A stretch of DNA of 64,000 nt from Ensifer sp. WSM1721. Lineage in GTDB: Bacteria; Pseudomonadota; Alphaproteobacteria; Rhizobiales; Rhizobiaceae. The stretch spans positions 1 through 64,000 of the forward strand of contig NZ_CP165782.1 in the NCBI RefSeq assembly GCF_000513895.2. Direction: 5' to 3'. Each line of letters starts with the position of its first letter. The stretch's first letter is position 1. Below are positions 47,762-55,079 of this stretch, in pieces. Position numbers and translations under genes: made by a program. The notes below the pieces were generated by a model. That model saw only the letters and a program-made list of their open reading frames with translations, was not told where the DNA came from and searched no databases.

Positions 47762-48158
47762 GGGTCCGGACTATCTTTGCGGGGGTTCCTCACTCAGGAG
47801 GCGGCGGAGGCGAACCCGCTTCCTCCATCGTACGCCAAGATAGGGTGACTGGGAGCGGCTCGGTCATCAATTCAGCAACTGTGGTTAATATGCATTACAG
47901 CGCCGCGCGCGTCTCATCAGACGCCCAAAGGTTGCTGTAGCACTTTGAATCGCTGCATGTTTTTATCCTTAAATCGGCTAGGATTTTAGGAAACATGCAG
48001 TAGACAATTCTCAACTGAGCCCCGAGCTTGTCAACCCTCTGAAAGGAGGGGTTATGCGGCGGCGGGACAAGCCGTCACTTTTTTGGAAGACTGCCGCCGA
48101 CTGATTCGGTTTTCTTCCCGCGCAAGGCTGTCGAAGGCCGGCGCCGACTGGAGGCTCT
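47762..48158. other. Gene-free interval between the NYN gene and lnt, containing a RIME copy
   Basis: A 397-bp spacer with a full RIME-type element at 47895-48003 and no credible gene. It should contain the divergent promoters for the NYN gene and for lnt. No clean promoter was recognised. Confidence 0.6.
47895..48003 (-). repeat. RIME-type intergenic mosaic element, full copy
   Basis: Reverse-orientation copy: TTACAGCGCCGCGCG...GTTGCTGTAG, linker CACTTTGAATCG, then CTGCATGTTTTTATCC...GAAACATGCAG. Same plan as 27606-27711. Confidence 0.8.
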
Positions 48159-49754
48159 ATGGAGAGACTGGCAGGCAGGATCATACTTCTTTCCGGAGTT
48201 TCCCGGGCACTCGTCGGCTTCGCGGCCGGGCTCGTGGCAGTGCTTACGCAGCCGCCCTTTGGCATTTTCGCGGCGGCCTTCGTTTCCTTTCCGATATTGG
48301 TCTGGCTGATAGACGGGATCGCGACCAATCCGAACGACGGCCTGTTGAAGCGGCTTCTGCCGGCCGCGTCGATCGGCTGGTCTTTCGGTTTCGGATATTT
48401 CCTGGGCGGGCTCTGGTGGCTCGGCAATGCGCTGCTTGTCGAGGCGGATGCCTTCGCCTGGGCCTTGCCATTGACGGTCGTCGGCCTTCCCGCCCTGCTC
48501 GCGCTATTCTATGCCGTGGCGGTTGTCATCGCCCGCTGTCTTTGGTCCGACGGCATGGGCCGGATCGCCGCTCTTGCCCTCGGATTCGGGCTTGCGGAAT
48601 GGCTGCGCGGGTTCCTGTTCACCGGCTTTCCCTGGAACGCCATAGGCTATGCGGCCATGCCGATGCCGCTGATGATGCAATCGGCGAGCGTCGTCAGTCT
48701 CGCGACGATCAACATGCTCGCCGTCTTCGTCTTTGCCGCGCCCGCACTCATCTGGACGGGCAAGGGCGCGCGCACCGGCCTCGCCATCGCCGTGGCCCTC
48801 TTCGCGGCGCATGTCGCCTTCGGCTTCTACCGGCTCGGCCAGCCAGCGCCGCAGCCATCCGCACCGGAAATGACCGTCCGTGTCGTCCAGCCGGTGATCG
48901 ATCAGGCCAAGAAAATGGACGATCGCGAACGCTCGTCGATCTTCGAAGATCATCTCTCCCTAACCGCCGCTCCAGCGGAGGAGCGTGGCAAGCGGCCGGA
49001 TATCGTCGTCTGGCCGGAAACGTCGATCCCCTTCATCCTCACCGACAACCCCGACGCACTGGCGCGGATCGCCGAAGTCCTCGAGGAGGGGCAGATTCTC
49101 GTCGCCGGCGCGGTCAGGGCCGAGGACGCCGGCGCCGGCCTGCCGCCGCGCTACTACAATTCGATCTACGTCATCGATGACCGGGGACAGATCGTCGGGG
49201 CGGCCGACAAGATACATCTGGTGCCGTTCGGCGAATACCTACCGTTCGAGGACCTGCTCTCCTCCTGGGGCCTGAGTTCCGTTGCCGCTTCTATGCCGGG
49301 CGGCTTCTCGGCGGCCAAGATCCGTCCGCTGCTGACCTTGCCGGGCGGAAGAACGGTCTATCCGCTGATCTGCTACGAGGCGATCTTCGCCGATGAGGTC
49401 GACGGTAACGCCCGCTTGGCCGACGCGCTCTTGAACATCACCAACGATGCCTGGTTCGGCGACACGCCCGGTCCGCGGCAACATTTCCATCAGGCCCAGC
49501 TTCGCGCCGTCGAAACCGGGACGCCGATGATTCGCGCCGCCAATACCGGTATATCAGCAATTGTTGATGCACGCGGTGTTTTAGTGGTAGGATTGGGGTA
49601 CAATTACAAGGGAGTTGTAGACACAATTCTGCCGGGAAAAATGCCTAGCGTCACGGACGCCGCCATGAGAAGCAAAATCTTCTGGTTGACGGCGAGTTTT
49701 CTTCTTTTGGTTGCGGCAATCTCTCGCTTAGGTTTTAATATTAGGAAGAATTGA
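48159..49754 (+). CDS. lnt: Apolipoprotein N-acyltransferase
   Basis: Adds the third acyl chain to lipoproteins after LspA cleavage. The 531-residue inner-membrane protein has about six to eight hydrophobic segments, then a nitrilase-like domain with the catalytic triad Glu287 (VVWPETSIPF), Lys351 (GAADKIHLVPFGEYLPF) and Cys405 (LICYEAIF), spaced as in E. coli Lnt. Normally directly after corC, here separated by an antisense gene and a RIME copy. The last 200 bp are A/T-richer and overlap the next gene's promoter. Confidence 0.97.
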   Translation: MERLAGRIILLSGVSRALVGFAAGLVAVLTQPPFGIFAAAFVSFPILVWLIDGIATNPNDGLLKRLLPAASIGWSFGFGYFLGGLWWLGNALLVEADAFAWALPLTVVGLPALLALFYAVAVVIARCLWSDGMGRIAALALGFGLAEWLRGFLFTGFPWNAIGYAAMPMPLMMQSASVVSLATINMLAVFVFAAPALIWTGKGARTGLAIAVALFAAHVAFGFYRLGQPAPQPSAPEMTVRVVQPVIDQAKKMDDRERSSIFEDHLSLTAAPAEERGKRPDIVVWPETSIPFILTDNPDALARIAEVLEEGQILVAGAVRAEDAGAGLPPRYYNSIYVIDDRGQIVGAADKIHLVPFGEYLPFEDLLSSWGLSSVAASMPGGFSAAKIRPLLTLPGGRTVYPLICYEAIFADEVDGNARLADALLNITNDAWFGDTPGPRQHFHQAQLRAVETGTPMIRAANTGISAIVDARGVLVVGLGYNYKGVVDTILPGKMPSVTDAAMRSKIFWLTASFLLLVAAISRLGFNIRKN

Positions 49755-49779
49755 CGTAAAACCCCTAAAATTGCATAGT
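49751..49779 (+). promoter_or_regulatory. Putative promoter of the PraR-like regulator gene
   Basis: TTGACG (49751-49756), 17 bp, CATAGT (49774-49779). The -35 overlaps the lnt stop codon. The 5' leader of about 100 bp contains a GGTTG/CAACC hairpin at 49852-49865. Confidence 0.45.
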
Positions 49780-49891
49780 GGTATTTGCCGGCAACTTTCA
49801 CCTGCCGCGAGCGAGTGACAGGTTGCCATTACGCGAGGAGCAGCAATGCCAGGTTGTCGGCAACCGGAACAGCGAGTTTAGGAAGGCGAAT

Positions 49892-50305
49892 ATGATTGAA
49901 AACAAGAAGAAGCCGAACCCGATCGACATCCATGTCGGTAGCAGGATTCGCCTTCGTCGGACGATGCTTGGCATGAGCCAGGAGAAGCTCGGCGAGAGTC
50001 TGGGGATCACATTCCAGCAGATTCAGAAGTACGAAAAGGGAACGAATCGCGTCGGCGCGAGCCGGTTGCAGAACATTTCGCAGATTCTCAATGTACCGGT
50101 GTCGTTCTTCTTCGAAGACGCGCCGGGCGAGGGCGCCGGCACCGGCATGGCCGAGGCGTCGAGCTCCAACTACGTGGTCGATTTCCTGTCGTCGTCGGAA
50201 GGGCTGCAACTCAACCGCGCCTTCGTCAAGATCGCCGACCCCAAGGTCCGGCGCAAGCTGGTGGATCTCGTCAAGGCGCTTGCTGCCGAGGCGGAGGCGG
50301 AATAA
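49892..50305 (+). CDS. praR: XRE-family helix-turn-helix regulator, PraR-like
   Basis: A 137-residue regulator. The HTH_3 domain (about 13-70) includes SRIRLRRTMLGMSQEKLGES and FQQIQKYEKGTNRVGASRL, the highly conserved pattern of the alphaproteobacterial PraR/PhrR family. In Rhizobium and Azorhizobium, PraR represses attachment, biofilm and quorum-related genes. The C-terminal part (about 95-135) is helical and probably oligomerises. Position before metK matches other rhizobia. Its own promoter may lie at 49751-49779, and a terminator follows. Confidence 0.78.
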   Translation: MIENKKKPNPIDIHVGSRIRLRRTMLGMSQEKLGESLGITFQQIQKYEKGTNRVGASRLQNISQILNVPVSFFFEDAPGEGAGTGMAEASSSNYVVDFLSSSEGLQLNRAFVKIADPKVRRKLVDLVKALAAEAEAE

Positions 50306-50329
50306 GCGGGAACACTCCCCGTGCCGAAA

Positions 50330-50353
50330 AAGCGGCCGCCGGCCGCTTTTTTC
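50330..50353 (+). terminator. Intrinsic terminator of the PraR-like gene
   Basis: AGCGGCC (50331-50337), loop GCC, GGCCGCT (50341-50347), then TTTTTT. Upstream A residues make it potentially bidirectional. Confidence 0.85.
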
Positions 50354-50395
50354 GTATTTCGGGCAGCGTAGTCGATTTGCGCGCTGCAACCCCAA

Positions 50396-50498
50396 CTGCA
50401 TGTCTCCTTAAATCGACCTCGCTTTAAGGACAAAGACATGCAGCAATTCAAAGTGCCCAGCGACCTTTGCGCGTCCGATAAGACGCGCAGCGCTGTAG
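50396..50498 (+). repeat. RIME-type intergenic mosaic element, full copy
   Basis: ACTGCATGTCTCCTTAAATC...AAGACATGCAG, linker CAATTCAAAGTG, then CCAGCGACC...GCGCTGTAG. It lies between the praR terminator and the metK regulatory region; the 358-bp interval 50306-50663 holds no gene. Confidence 0.8.
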
Positions 50499-50568
50499 CC
50501 TCCCCCCGACGCGAAATTTTTCCACGAAACGAGGCAATTTCGACAAGGTCGGGCGTGGCAGCAATGTC

Positions 50569-50590
50569 GATATAAAGATATATTTATGTC
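50569..50590 (+). promoter_or_regulatory. metK: SahR/SamR-type operator before metK
   Basis: GATATAAAGATATATTTATG followed by TC is a near-perfect palindrome, with 9 of 11 positions paired across the centre, 74 bp before metK. It resembles operators of ArsR-family SahR/SamR regulators that respond to S-adenosylhomocysteine and control methionine-cycle genes. The family match is from memory of the motif style. No sahR gene is in the window. Confidence 0.5.
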
Positions 50591-50663
50591 GTTGTGTGCT
50601 TGTTTTTCGACGGCAAAACCACTAACACGTTCGCACCGCTTTTTCATTGAGGGGACTTCCCGC

Positions 50664-51944
50664 ATGCGCGCAAACTACCTGTTCACAAGTGAATCCGTTG
50701 CCGAAGGTCATCCGGACAAGGTGTGTGACCGTATCTCCGACGAGATCGTCGATCTGGTTTACCGCGAAGCGGCGAAGTCCGGCGTCGACCCGTGGAGCGT
50801 GCGCATCGCCTGTGAAACCTTGGCCACGACCAATCGCGTCGTCATTGCCGGCGAGGTCCGCCTGCCGCCGAGCCTCCTGAAAAAGGACAAGAACGGCAAC
50901 GACGTCATCAATCCGTCGAAGTTCAAGTCGGCTGCCCGCAAGGCGATCCGCGACATCGGCTACGAACAGGATGGCTTCCACTGGAAGACGGCGAAGATCG
51001 ACGTGCTGTTGCACTTCCAGTCCGCGCACATCGCGCAGGGCGTCGACAGTGCCGCCGACAAGCAGGGCGAGGAAGGTGCCGGCGACCAGGGCATCATGTT
51101 CGGCTATGCCTGCCGCGAGACCGCCGAGCTCATGCCGGCGCCGATTTATTATTCGCACCGCATCCTGAATCTGCTTGCCGCCGCCCGCAAGAAGGGCGAA
51201 GGCGAGGTAGCCAAGCTCGGCCCGGATGCCAAGAGCCAGGTGACGGTGCGCTATGTCGACGGCAAGCCGGCCGAGGCCACCTCGATCGTTCTTTCCACGC
51301 AGCATCTCGACGACAGCTGGGATTCCGCCAAGGTACGCTCCGTAGTCGAACCCTATATTCGTGAGGCGCTCGCCGACCTGAAGATCGCCGACGACTGCAC
51401 CTGGTACATCAACCCGACCGGCAAGTTCGTCATCGGCGGACCGGATGGCGATGCCGGCCTCACGGGCCGCAAGATCATCGTCGACACCTATGGCGGTGCC
51501 GCGCCGCATGGCGGCGGTGCCTTCTCGGGCAAGGACACGACCAAGGTCGACCGCTCGGCTGCCTATGCCGCCCGTTACCTCGCCAAGAATGTCGTTGCCG
51601 CCGGCCTCGCCGATCGCTGCACGATCCAGCTTTCCTACGCCATCGGCGTTGCCCAGCCGCTCTCGATCTATGTCGACCTGCACGGCACCGGCAAAGTCTC
51701 GGAAGATCAGGTCGAAAAGGCCATCCGCAAGACGATGGACCTCTCGCCGACCGGGATCCGCCGTCACCTCGACCTCAATCGGCCGATCTACGCCAAGACG
51801 GCCGCCTATGGTCACTTCGGCCGCAAGGCCGGCCGCGACGGTTCCTTCTCCTGGGAGAAGCTCGACCTCGTCAAGCCGCTCAAGGAAGCAATCCAGCACG
51901 ACACCACGGCCGTCAACGGAAGGGCGGCCAGCCGCGCGGCGTAA
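50664..51944 (+). CDS. metK: S-adenosylmethionine synthetase
   Basis: Makes SAM from methionine and ATP; SAM feeds several enzymes encoded here (HemW, MiaB, TrmB, the two methyltransferases). The 426-residue protein starts [20 protein letters not shown], with the ATP motif [12 protein letters not shown], the phosphate-binding loop [16 protein letters not shown] and the typical DRSAAY region. ATG 50664 is preceded by GAGGGG. The palindromic operator upstream suggests SAH-responsive control. trmB follows after a hairpin-rich spacer. Confidence 0.98.
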   Translation: MRANYLFTSESVAEGHPDKVCDRISDEIVDLVYREAAKSGVDPWSVRIACETLATTNRVVIAGEVRLPPSLLKKDKNGNDVINPSKFKSAARKAIRDIGYEQDGFHWKTAKIDVLLHFQSAHIAQGVDSAADKQGEEGAGDQGIMFGYACRETAELMPAPIYYSHRILNLLAAARKKGEGEVAKLGPDAKSQVTVRYVDGKPAEATSIVLSTQHLDDSWDSAKVRSVVEPYIREALADLKIADDCTWYINPTGKFVIGGPDGDAGLTGRKIIVDTYGGAAPHGGGAFSGKDTTKVDRSAAYAARYLAKNVVAAGLADRCTIQLSYAIGVAQPLSIYVDLHGTGKVSEDQVEKAIRKTMDLSPTGIRRHLDLNRPIYAKTAAYGHFGRKAGRDGSFSWEKLDLVKPLKEAIQHDTTAVNGRAASRAA

Positions 51945-51955
51945 GCGCCGCTGAT

Positions 51956-52052
51956 GCGGCTTCTTCCGAAGCCGCGCATTGAAGATAGCGCAGCGGCCTG
52001 CTATCAGGCGCTGCAAAAAATCAGGGCGGGCGCTCCGGTGAGGGGCGTCCGC
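51956..52052 (+). other. Hairpin-rich spacer between metK and trmB
   Basis: Three inverted repeats occur: GCGGCTTC-TTCC-GAAGCCGC (51956-51975), GCAGCGGCCTG/CAGGCGCTGC (about 51997-52017) followed by AAAAAA, and GGCGGGCGC/GCGTCCGCC (about 52024-52052). None is followed by a plus-strand T-tract, so complete termination is doubtful; they may reduce read-through into trmB. Confidence 0.45.
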
Positions 52053-52113
52053 CTCGTTCATTGTGATTTCGGTCCGGTCCGACGCGAAATCATTGTGATC
52101 CAGGAAGGACGAT

Positions 52114-52812
52114 ATGACTGAACCGCGCCGTGCAAGAGCAACGGAGGCTTTCTTCGGCCGCCGCAAAGGCAAGCCCCTGCGGGAGCGCCAGGCCGCGCAC
52201 CTAGAAAACCTGCTGCCTGCTCTGAAGCTCGATCTGACTGAAGCCGCGCCGCAAGATCTGGCGTCGCTTTTTTCCGAACCCGTCAAGCGAATCCGGCTGG
52301 AGATCGGCTTCGGCGGCGGCGAGCACCTCATCCACCGTGCCGCGGAGGATTCTTCGACCGGGTTCATCGGCGTGGAGCCCTTCGTCAATTCGATGGCGAA
52401 GCTGCTCGGTCAGATCGAGGCGAGGGGGATCAGCAACGTCCGCCTCTACGACGACGATGCGACCCAGGTGCTCGACTGGCTGCCCGCAGCCTCGGTCGAT
52501 CAGATCGACCTGCTCTATCCCGATCCCTGGCCGAAGCGGAAGCACTGGAAGCGGCGCTTCGTCTCCAAGGTCAATCTCGACCGCTTCGCGCGCATTCTGA
52601 AGCTGGGCGGCCTCTTCTGCTTCGCATCCGATATCGACAGCTATGTCAATTGGACGCTCATCCATTGCCGTGACCACGCCGCCTTCGAATGGACGGCGGA
52701 AAAGGCGGCCGACTGGCTGACGCCCTTCGCCGGCTGGCCGAGCACGCGCTACGAGGCCAAGGCCCGCCGGGAAGGGCGAAGCTCGGCCTATCTCACCTTC
52801 CGCCGCGTTTAG
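52114..52812 (+). CDS. trmB: tRNA (guanine-N7-)-methyltransferase TrmB
   Basis: Methylates G46 in the tRNA variable loop. The 232-residue Rossmann methyltransferase contains [14 protein letters not shown] (SAM-binding), the conserved [18 protein letters not shown] catalytic segment and [18 protein letters not shown] precedes the ATG. It probably shares the metK transcript. Confidence 0.96.
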   Translation: MTEPRRARATEAFFGRRKGKPLRERQAAHLENLLPALKLDLTEAAPQDLASLFSEPVKRIRLEIGFGGGEHLIHRAAEDSSTGFIGVEPFVNSMAKLLGQIEARGISNVRLYDDDATQVLDWLPAASVDQIDLLYPDPWPKRKHWKRRFVSKVNLDRFARILKLGGLFCFASDIDSYVNWTLIHCRDHAAFEWTAEKAADWLTPFAGWPSTRYEAKARREGRSSAYLTFRRV

Positions 52813-52829
52813 AATGCTTTGGATTCGCT

Positions 52830-52912
52830 CCTCTCCTCGGGTTTAACCCGAGGACTAGCCCTCTCCCCGCGTGCGGGGAGAGGGTGGCCGGTAGGCCGAC
52901 GAGGGGCCAAAT
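52830..52912. repeat. Palindromic repeat with two hairpins after trmB
   Basis: CCTCGGGTTTAACCCGAGG (52835-52853) and CCCTCTCCCCGC-GTGC-GGGGAGAGGG (about 52859-52884) are near-perfect hairpins followed by GGCCGGTAGGCCGACGAGGGG. This arrangement recurs widely in rhizobial intergenic DNA. It lies between convergent trmB and the DUF1150 gene and could end both transcripts. Confidence 0.6.
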
Positions 52913-52935
52913 TCAAGTTAATACGCGCCAGCCGA

Positions 52936-53193
52936 TTAATGCAGGCTGACGGTGCGCAGGTCGTCCTCGGCCGCCTTGAAGAAGGTGCTGGAGCGGTTAT
53001 CCGTCAGGAGAATCGGAGTGCCGTCGGCGCCGAACAGGGCCCACAGGTCGATTCCGGGACCCATTTCGGGCGCCTCGGGAAAGCAGCGGGAGACCTCCTC
53101 CGAACGCATCTTGCGGATATAGCCGACTTCGCCTGCGCCGAGATGCGCAAGGTCGCTCTTCGACAGCGATGTGTTGATGGTTTTCAGTCCCAT
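52936..53193 (-). CDS. DUF1150 family small protein
   Basis: An 85-residue acidic protein matching DUF1150: GAGEVGYIRKMRSEEV in the middle and IDLWALFGADGTPILLTDNR near the end. Function unknown. In alphaproteobacteria it is repeatedly encoded beside small heat-shock genes, as here: it lies 50 bp downstream of hsp20 on the same strand and probably shares its heat-shock promoter, suggesting a chaperone-accessory or stress role. Confidence 0.85.
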   Translation of the reverse strand: MGLKTINTSLSKSDLAHLGAGEVGYIRKMRSEEVSRCFPEAPEMGPGIDLWALFGADGTPILLTDNRSSTFFKAAEDDLRTVSLH

Positions 53194-53243
53194 GGTGATG
53201 CTCCGTGGTCGCCGGCTTTCAAGGAAAAATCCCGCCGGTTATC

Positions 53244-53678
53244 CTATTCTGGGACCGAAATGTTAATTTTCTTTACCATGCGGACCGGCTCCGGGCGCAC
53301 GAGGTCGACCGAGAGGAGGCCGTTGCGCAGCTCCGCGCCGAGAACTTGCATGCCGTCGGCAAGCACGAAGGTGCGCTGGAACTGCCGAGCGGCGATGCCG
53401 CGATGCAGATATTCCCGCTCGCCGGTGTCGACCTGACGGCCGCGAATGACGAGCTGATTTTCCTCGGTCATCACGTCGAGGTCTTCCTCGGAGAAGCCGG
53501 CGACCGCGAGCGTTATCCGCAGTCGTTCCGGCGCGCCGGAGGCGTCGCCGCGAATGCGCTCGATATTGTAGGGTGGATAGCCGTCATTGCCCTTGGCGAT
53601 GCGCTCAAGGGTCTTCTCCATGCTGTCGAAACCCACGAGAAGCGGGCTCGTAAATGGCGTTATTCTGCTCATTCCCAA
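53244..53678 (-). CDS. Small heat-shock protein Hsp20 (IbpA-like)
   Basis: An ATP-independent holdase that binds unfolding proteins. The 144-residue protein has the alpha-crystallin domain (about 38-125): YPPYNIERI, RITLAVAGFSEEDLDV, ENQLVIRGRQ, LHRGIAARQFQRTFVLADG and GLLSVDLVRPEP. A short C-terminal tail ends INISVPE, containing the I-x-I anchoring motif. First gene of the hsp20-DUF1150 pair, behind a good heat-shock promoter candidate. Rhizobia often carry several hsp20 paralogues, so no numbered symbol is given. Confidence 0.93.
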   Translation of the reverse strand: MGMSRITPFTSPLLVGFDSMEKTLERIAKGNDGYPPYNIERIRGDASGAPERLRITLAVAGFSEEDLDVMTEENQLVIRGRQVDTGEREYLHRGIAARQFQRTFVLADGMQVLGAELRNGLLSVDLVRPEPVRMVKKINISVPE

Positions 53679-53737
53679 AGTCCTTGCAGCTCAAGCGACC
53701 ATCTTGTCGGACCTGCCATGCAGCATCCTGGCAGCAA

Positions 53738-53766
53738 TATGGTAGCTGTGTGCAACGAGTGCAAGC
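53738..53766 (-). promoter_or_regulatory. Putative RpoH heat-shock promoter of hsp20-DUF1150
   Basis: On the minus strand CTTGCA is followed, after 14 bp, by CTACCATAT. This closely fits the sigma-32 pattern CTTGAA...CCCCATNT and lies 60 bp before the hsp20 start. Confidence 0.55.
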
Positions 53767-53884
53767 CGCTTGCCTCCGCAGCCCGCGCAAATCATAGTCG
53801 CTTCTCGGATATTCGGCCCGAAGGGCGACCACGTGATTTCGATGCCGCGAGCAGAGATCGCCGTGGTCCGGCAGGAGACGTAAA

Positions 53885-54829
53885 GTGTCAAGCGCGAGAA
53901 AGATCATCATCGACACCGACCCGGGACAGGACGATGCGGCGGCGATCATGCTGGCCTTCGGCAGCCCGGAGGAGATCGAGGTCCTCGGCGTCACCACCGT
54001 CGCCGGCAATGTCCCGCTCACGCTGACGGCGCGCAACGCGCGGATCGTTTGTGAGCTTTGCAACAGGACCGACGTGAAGGTCTTTGCCGGCGCCGAGCGG
54101 CCGGTCGCCCGCCCGCTGATCACCGCCGAGCACGTGCACGGCAAGACGGGGCTCGATGGCCTCGAACTCTCCGAGCCGACGATGCCGCTTCAGGAGCAGC
54201 ACGCCGTCGATTTCATCGTCGAGACTTTGCGCACCGAGGCACCAGGCGCGGTCACGCTCTGCACGCTCGGCCCCTTGACGAATATCGCGCTGGCCCTCAC
54301 CAAGGCGCCCGAGATCGCACCGGCGGTACGCGAGCTCGTAATGATGGGCGGCGGCTTCTTTGAGGGCGGCAATATTACGCCCGCGGCGGAATTCAACATC
54401 TATGTCGATCCGGAGGCCGCCGAGATCGTCTTCCGCTCCGGAATTCCGATCGTGATGATGCCGCTCGACGTGACGCACCGCGTTCTTACACGCAAGGCCC
54501 GCGTCGAGAAGATCCGCGCCATCGGTAGTCCGGCGGCTGTTGCGCTTGCGGAGATGCTGGAATTCTTCGAACGCTTCGACATCGAAAAATACGGTACCGA
54601 CGGCGGGCCGCTGCACGATCCGACGGTGATCGCCTATCTGTTGCGACCGGAACTCTTCACCGGCCGCGACTGCAATGTCGAGATCGAAACGGCTTCCGCC
54701 CTGACCGCGGGCATGACGGTGGTCGATTGGTGGCAGGTGACCGGACGCAAGCACAATGCCAAGGTCATGCGGCACATCGACGACGAGGGCTTCTTCGATC
54801 TCCTGACCGACCGGCTGGCGCGTATTTAG
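53885..54829 (+). CDS. Inosine-uridine preferring nucleoside hydrolase family protein
   Basis: Hydrolyses the N-glycosidic bond of ribonucleosides for salvage. The 314 residues carry the calcium-binding signature DTDPGQDD (residues 10-17), the substrate segment ELVMMGGGFFEGGNITPAAEFNIYVDPEAA with the active-site Asn-Asp positions, and the C-terminal LHDPTVIAYLL with the general-base-region His. The start is GTG at 53885 (MSSARKIII). Substrate range is not predictable. Ribokinase rbsK lies nearby and could use the released ribose. Confidence 0.9.
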   Translation: MSSARKIIIDTDPGQDDAAAIMLAFGSPEEIEVLGVTTVAGNVPLTLTARNARIVCELCNRTDVKVFAGAERPVARPLITAEHVHGKTGLDGLELSEPTMPLQEQHAVDFIVETLRTEAPGAVTLCTLGPLTNIALALTKAPEIAPAVRELVMMGGGFFEGGNITPAAEFNIYVDPEAAEIVFRSGIPIVMMPLDVTHRVLTRKARVEKIRAIGSPAAVALAEMLEFFERFDIEKYGTDGGPLHDPTVIAYLLRPELFTGRDCNVEIETASALTAGMTVVDWWQVTGRKHNAKVMRHIDDEGFFDLLTDRLARI

Positions 54830-54849
54830 GTCCTCTCTCTGCAGCATCG

Positions 54850-54990
54850 AAGACCCCTCCCCACAAGGGAGCGGTTATCCTGCCGTACCTTCCGACATGG
54901 CTCAAACCGTCACCACTTGCGGAGATGTTGATGGGGCGGGACGGTACGCCCCCGCAAGCCCTTCCCCTTGTGGGGAGCGGTCTTGTCCAC
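54850..54990. repeat. Inverted-repeat element between nucleoside hydrolase and chemoreceptor genes
   Basis: CCCTCCCCACAAGGG (left) and CCCTTCCCCTTGTGGGGAG (right) form inverted ends; internal CCTGCCGTACC and GGGACGGTACG also pair. This gives a long imperfect stem-loop of about 140 bp. No reading frame of note. Confidence 0.55.
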
Positions 54991-55032
54991 GGAACGGGAG
55001 GCCGTTTCCGTTACTAAGCACCTGAAAACCAA

Positions 55033-55056
55033 AACGGCGCCGCATCGGGCGCCGTT
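55033..55056 (-). terminator. Intrinsic terminator of the chemoreceptor gene
   Basis: Minus-strand AACGGCGCC-CGATGC-GGCGCCGTT, nine perfect pairs, followed by TTGGTTTT. It lies 24 bp after the stop codon. Confidence 0.85.
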
Positions 55057-55079
55057 TCGCGTTTCGCCATGTCGCCGGG

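Noticed and set aside
50499..50663. A SAM riboswitch before metK
   Set aside because: I could not fit a SAM-II or other known SAM aptamer to the leader. The striking feature there is a DNA-like palindrome typical of a repressor site, although a covariance search was not possible.
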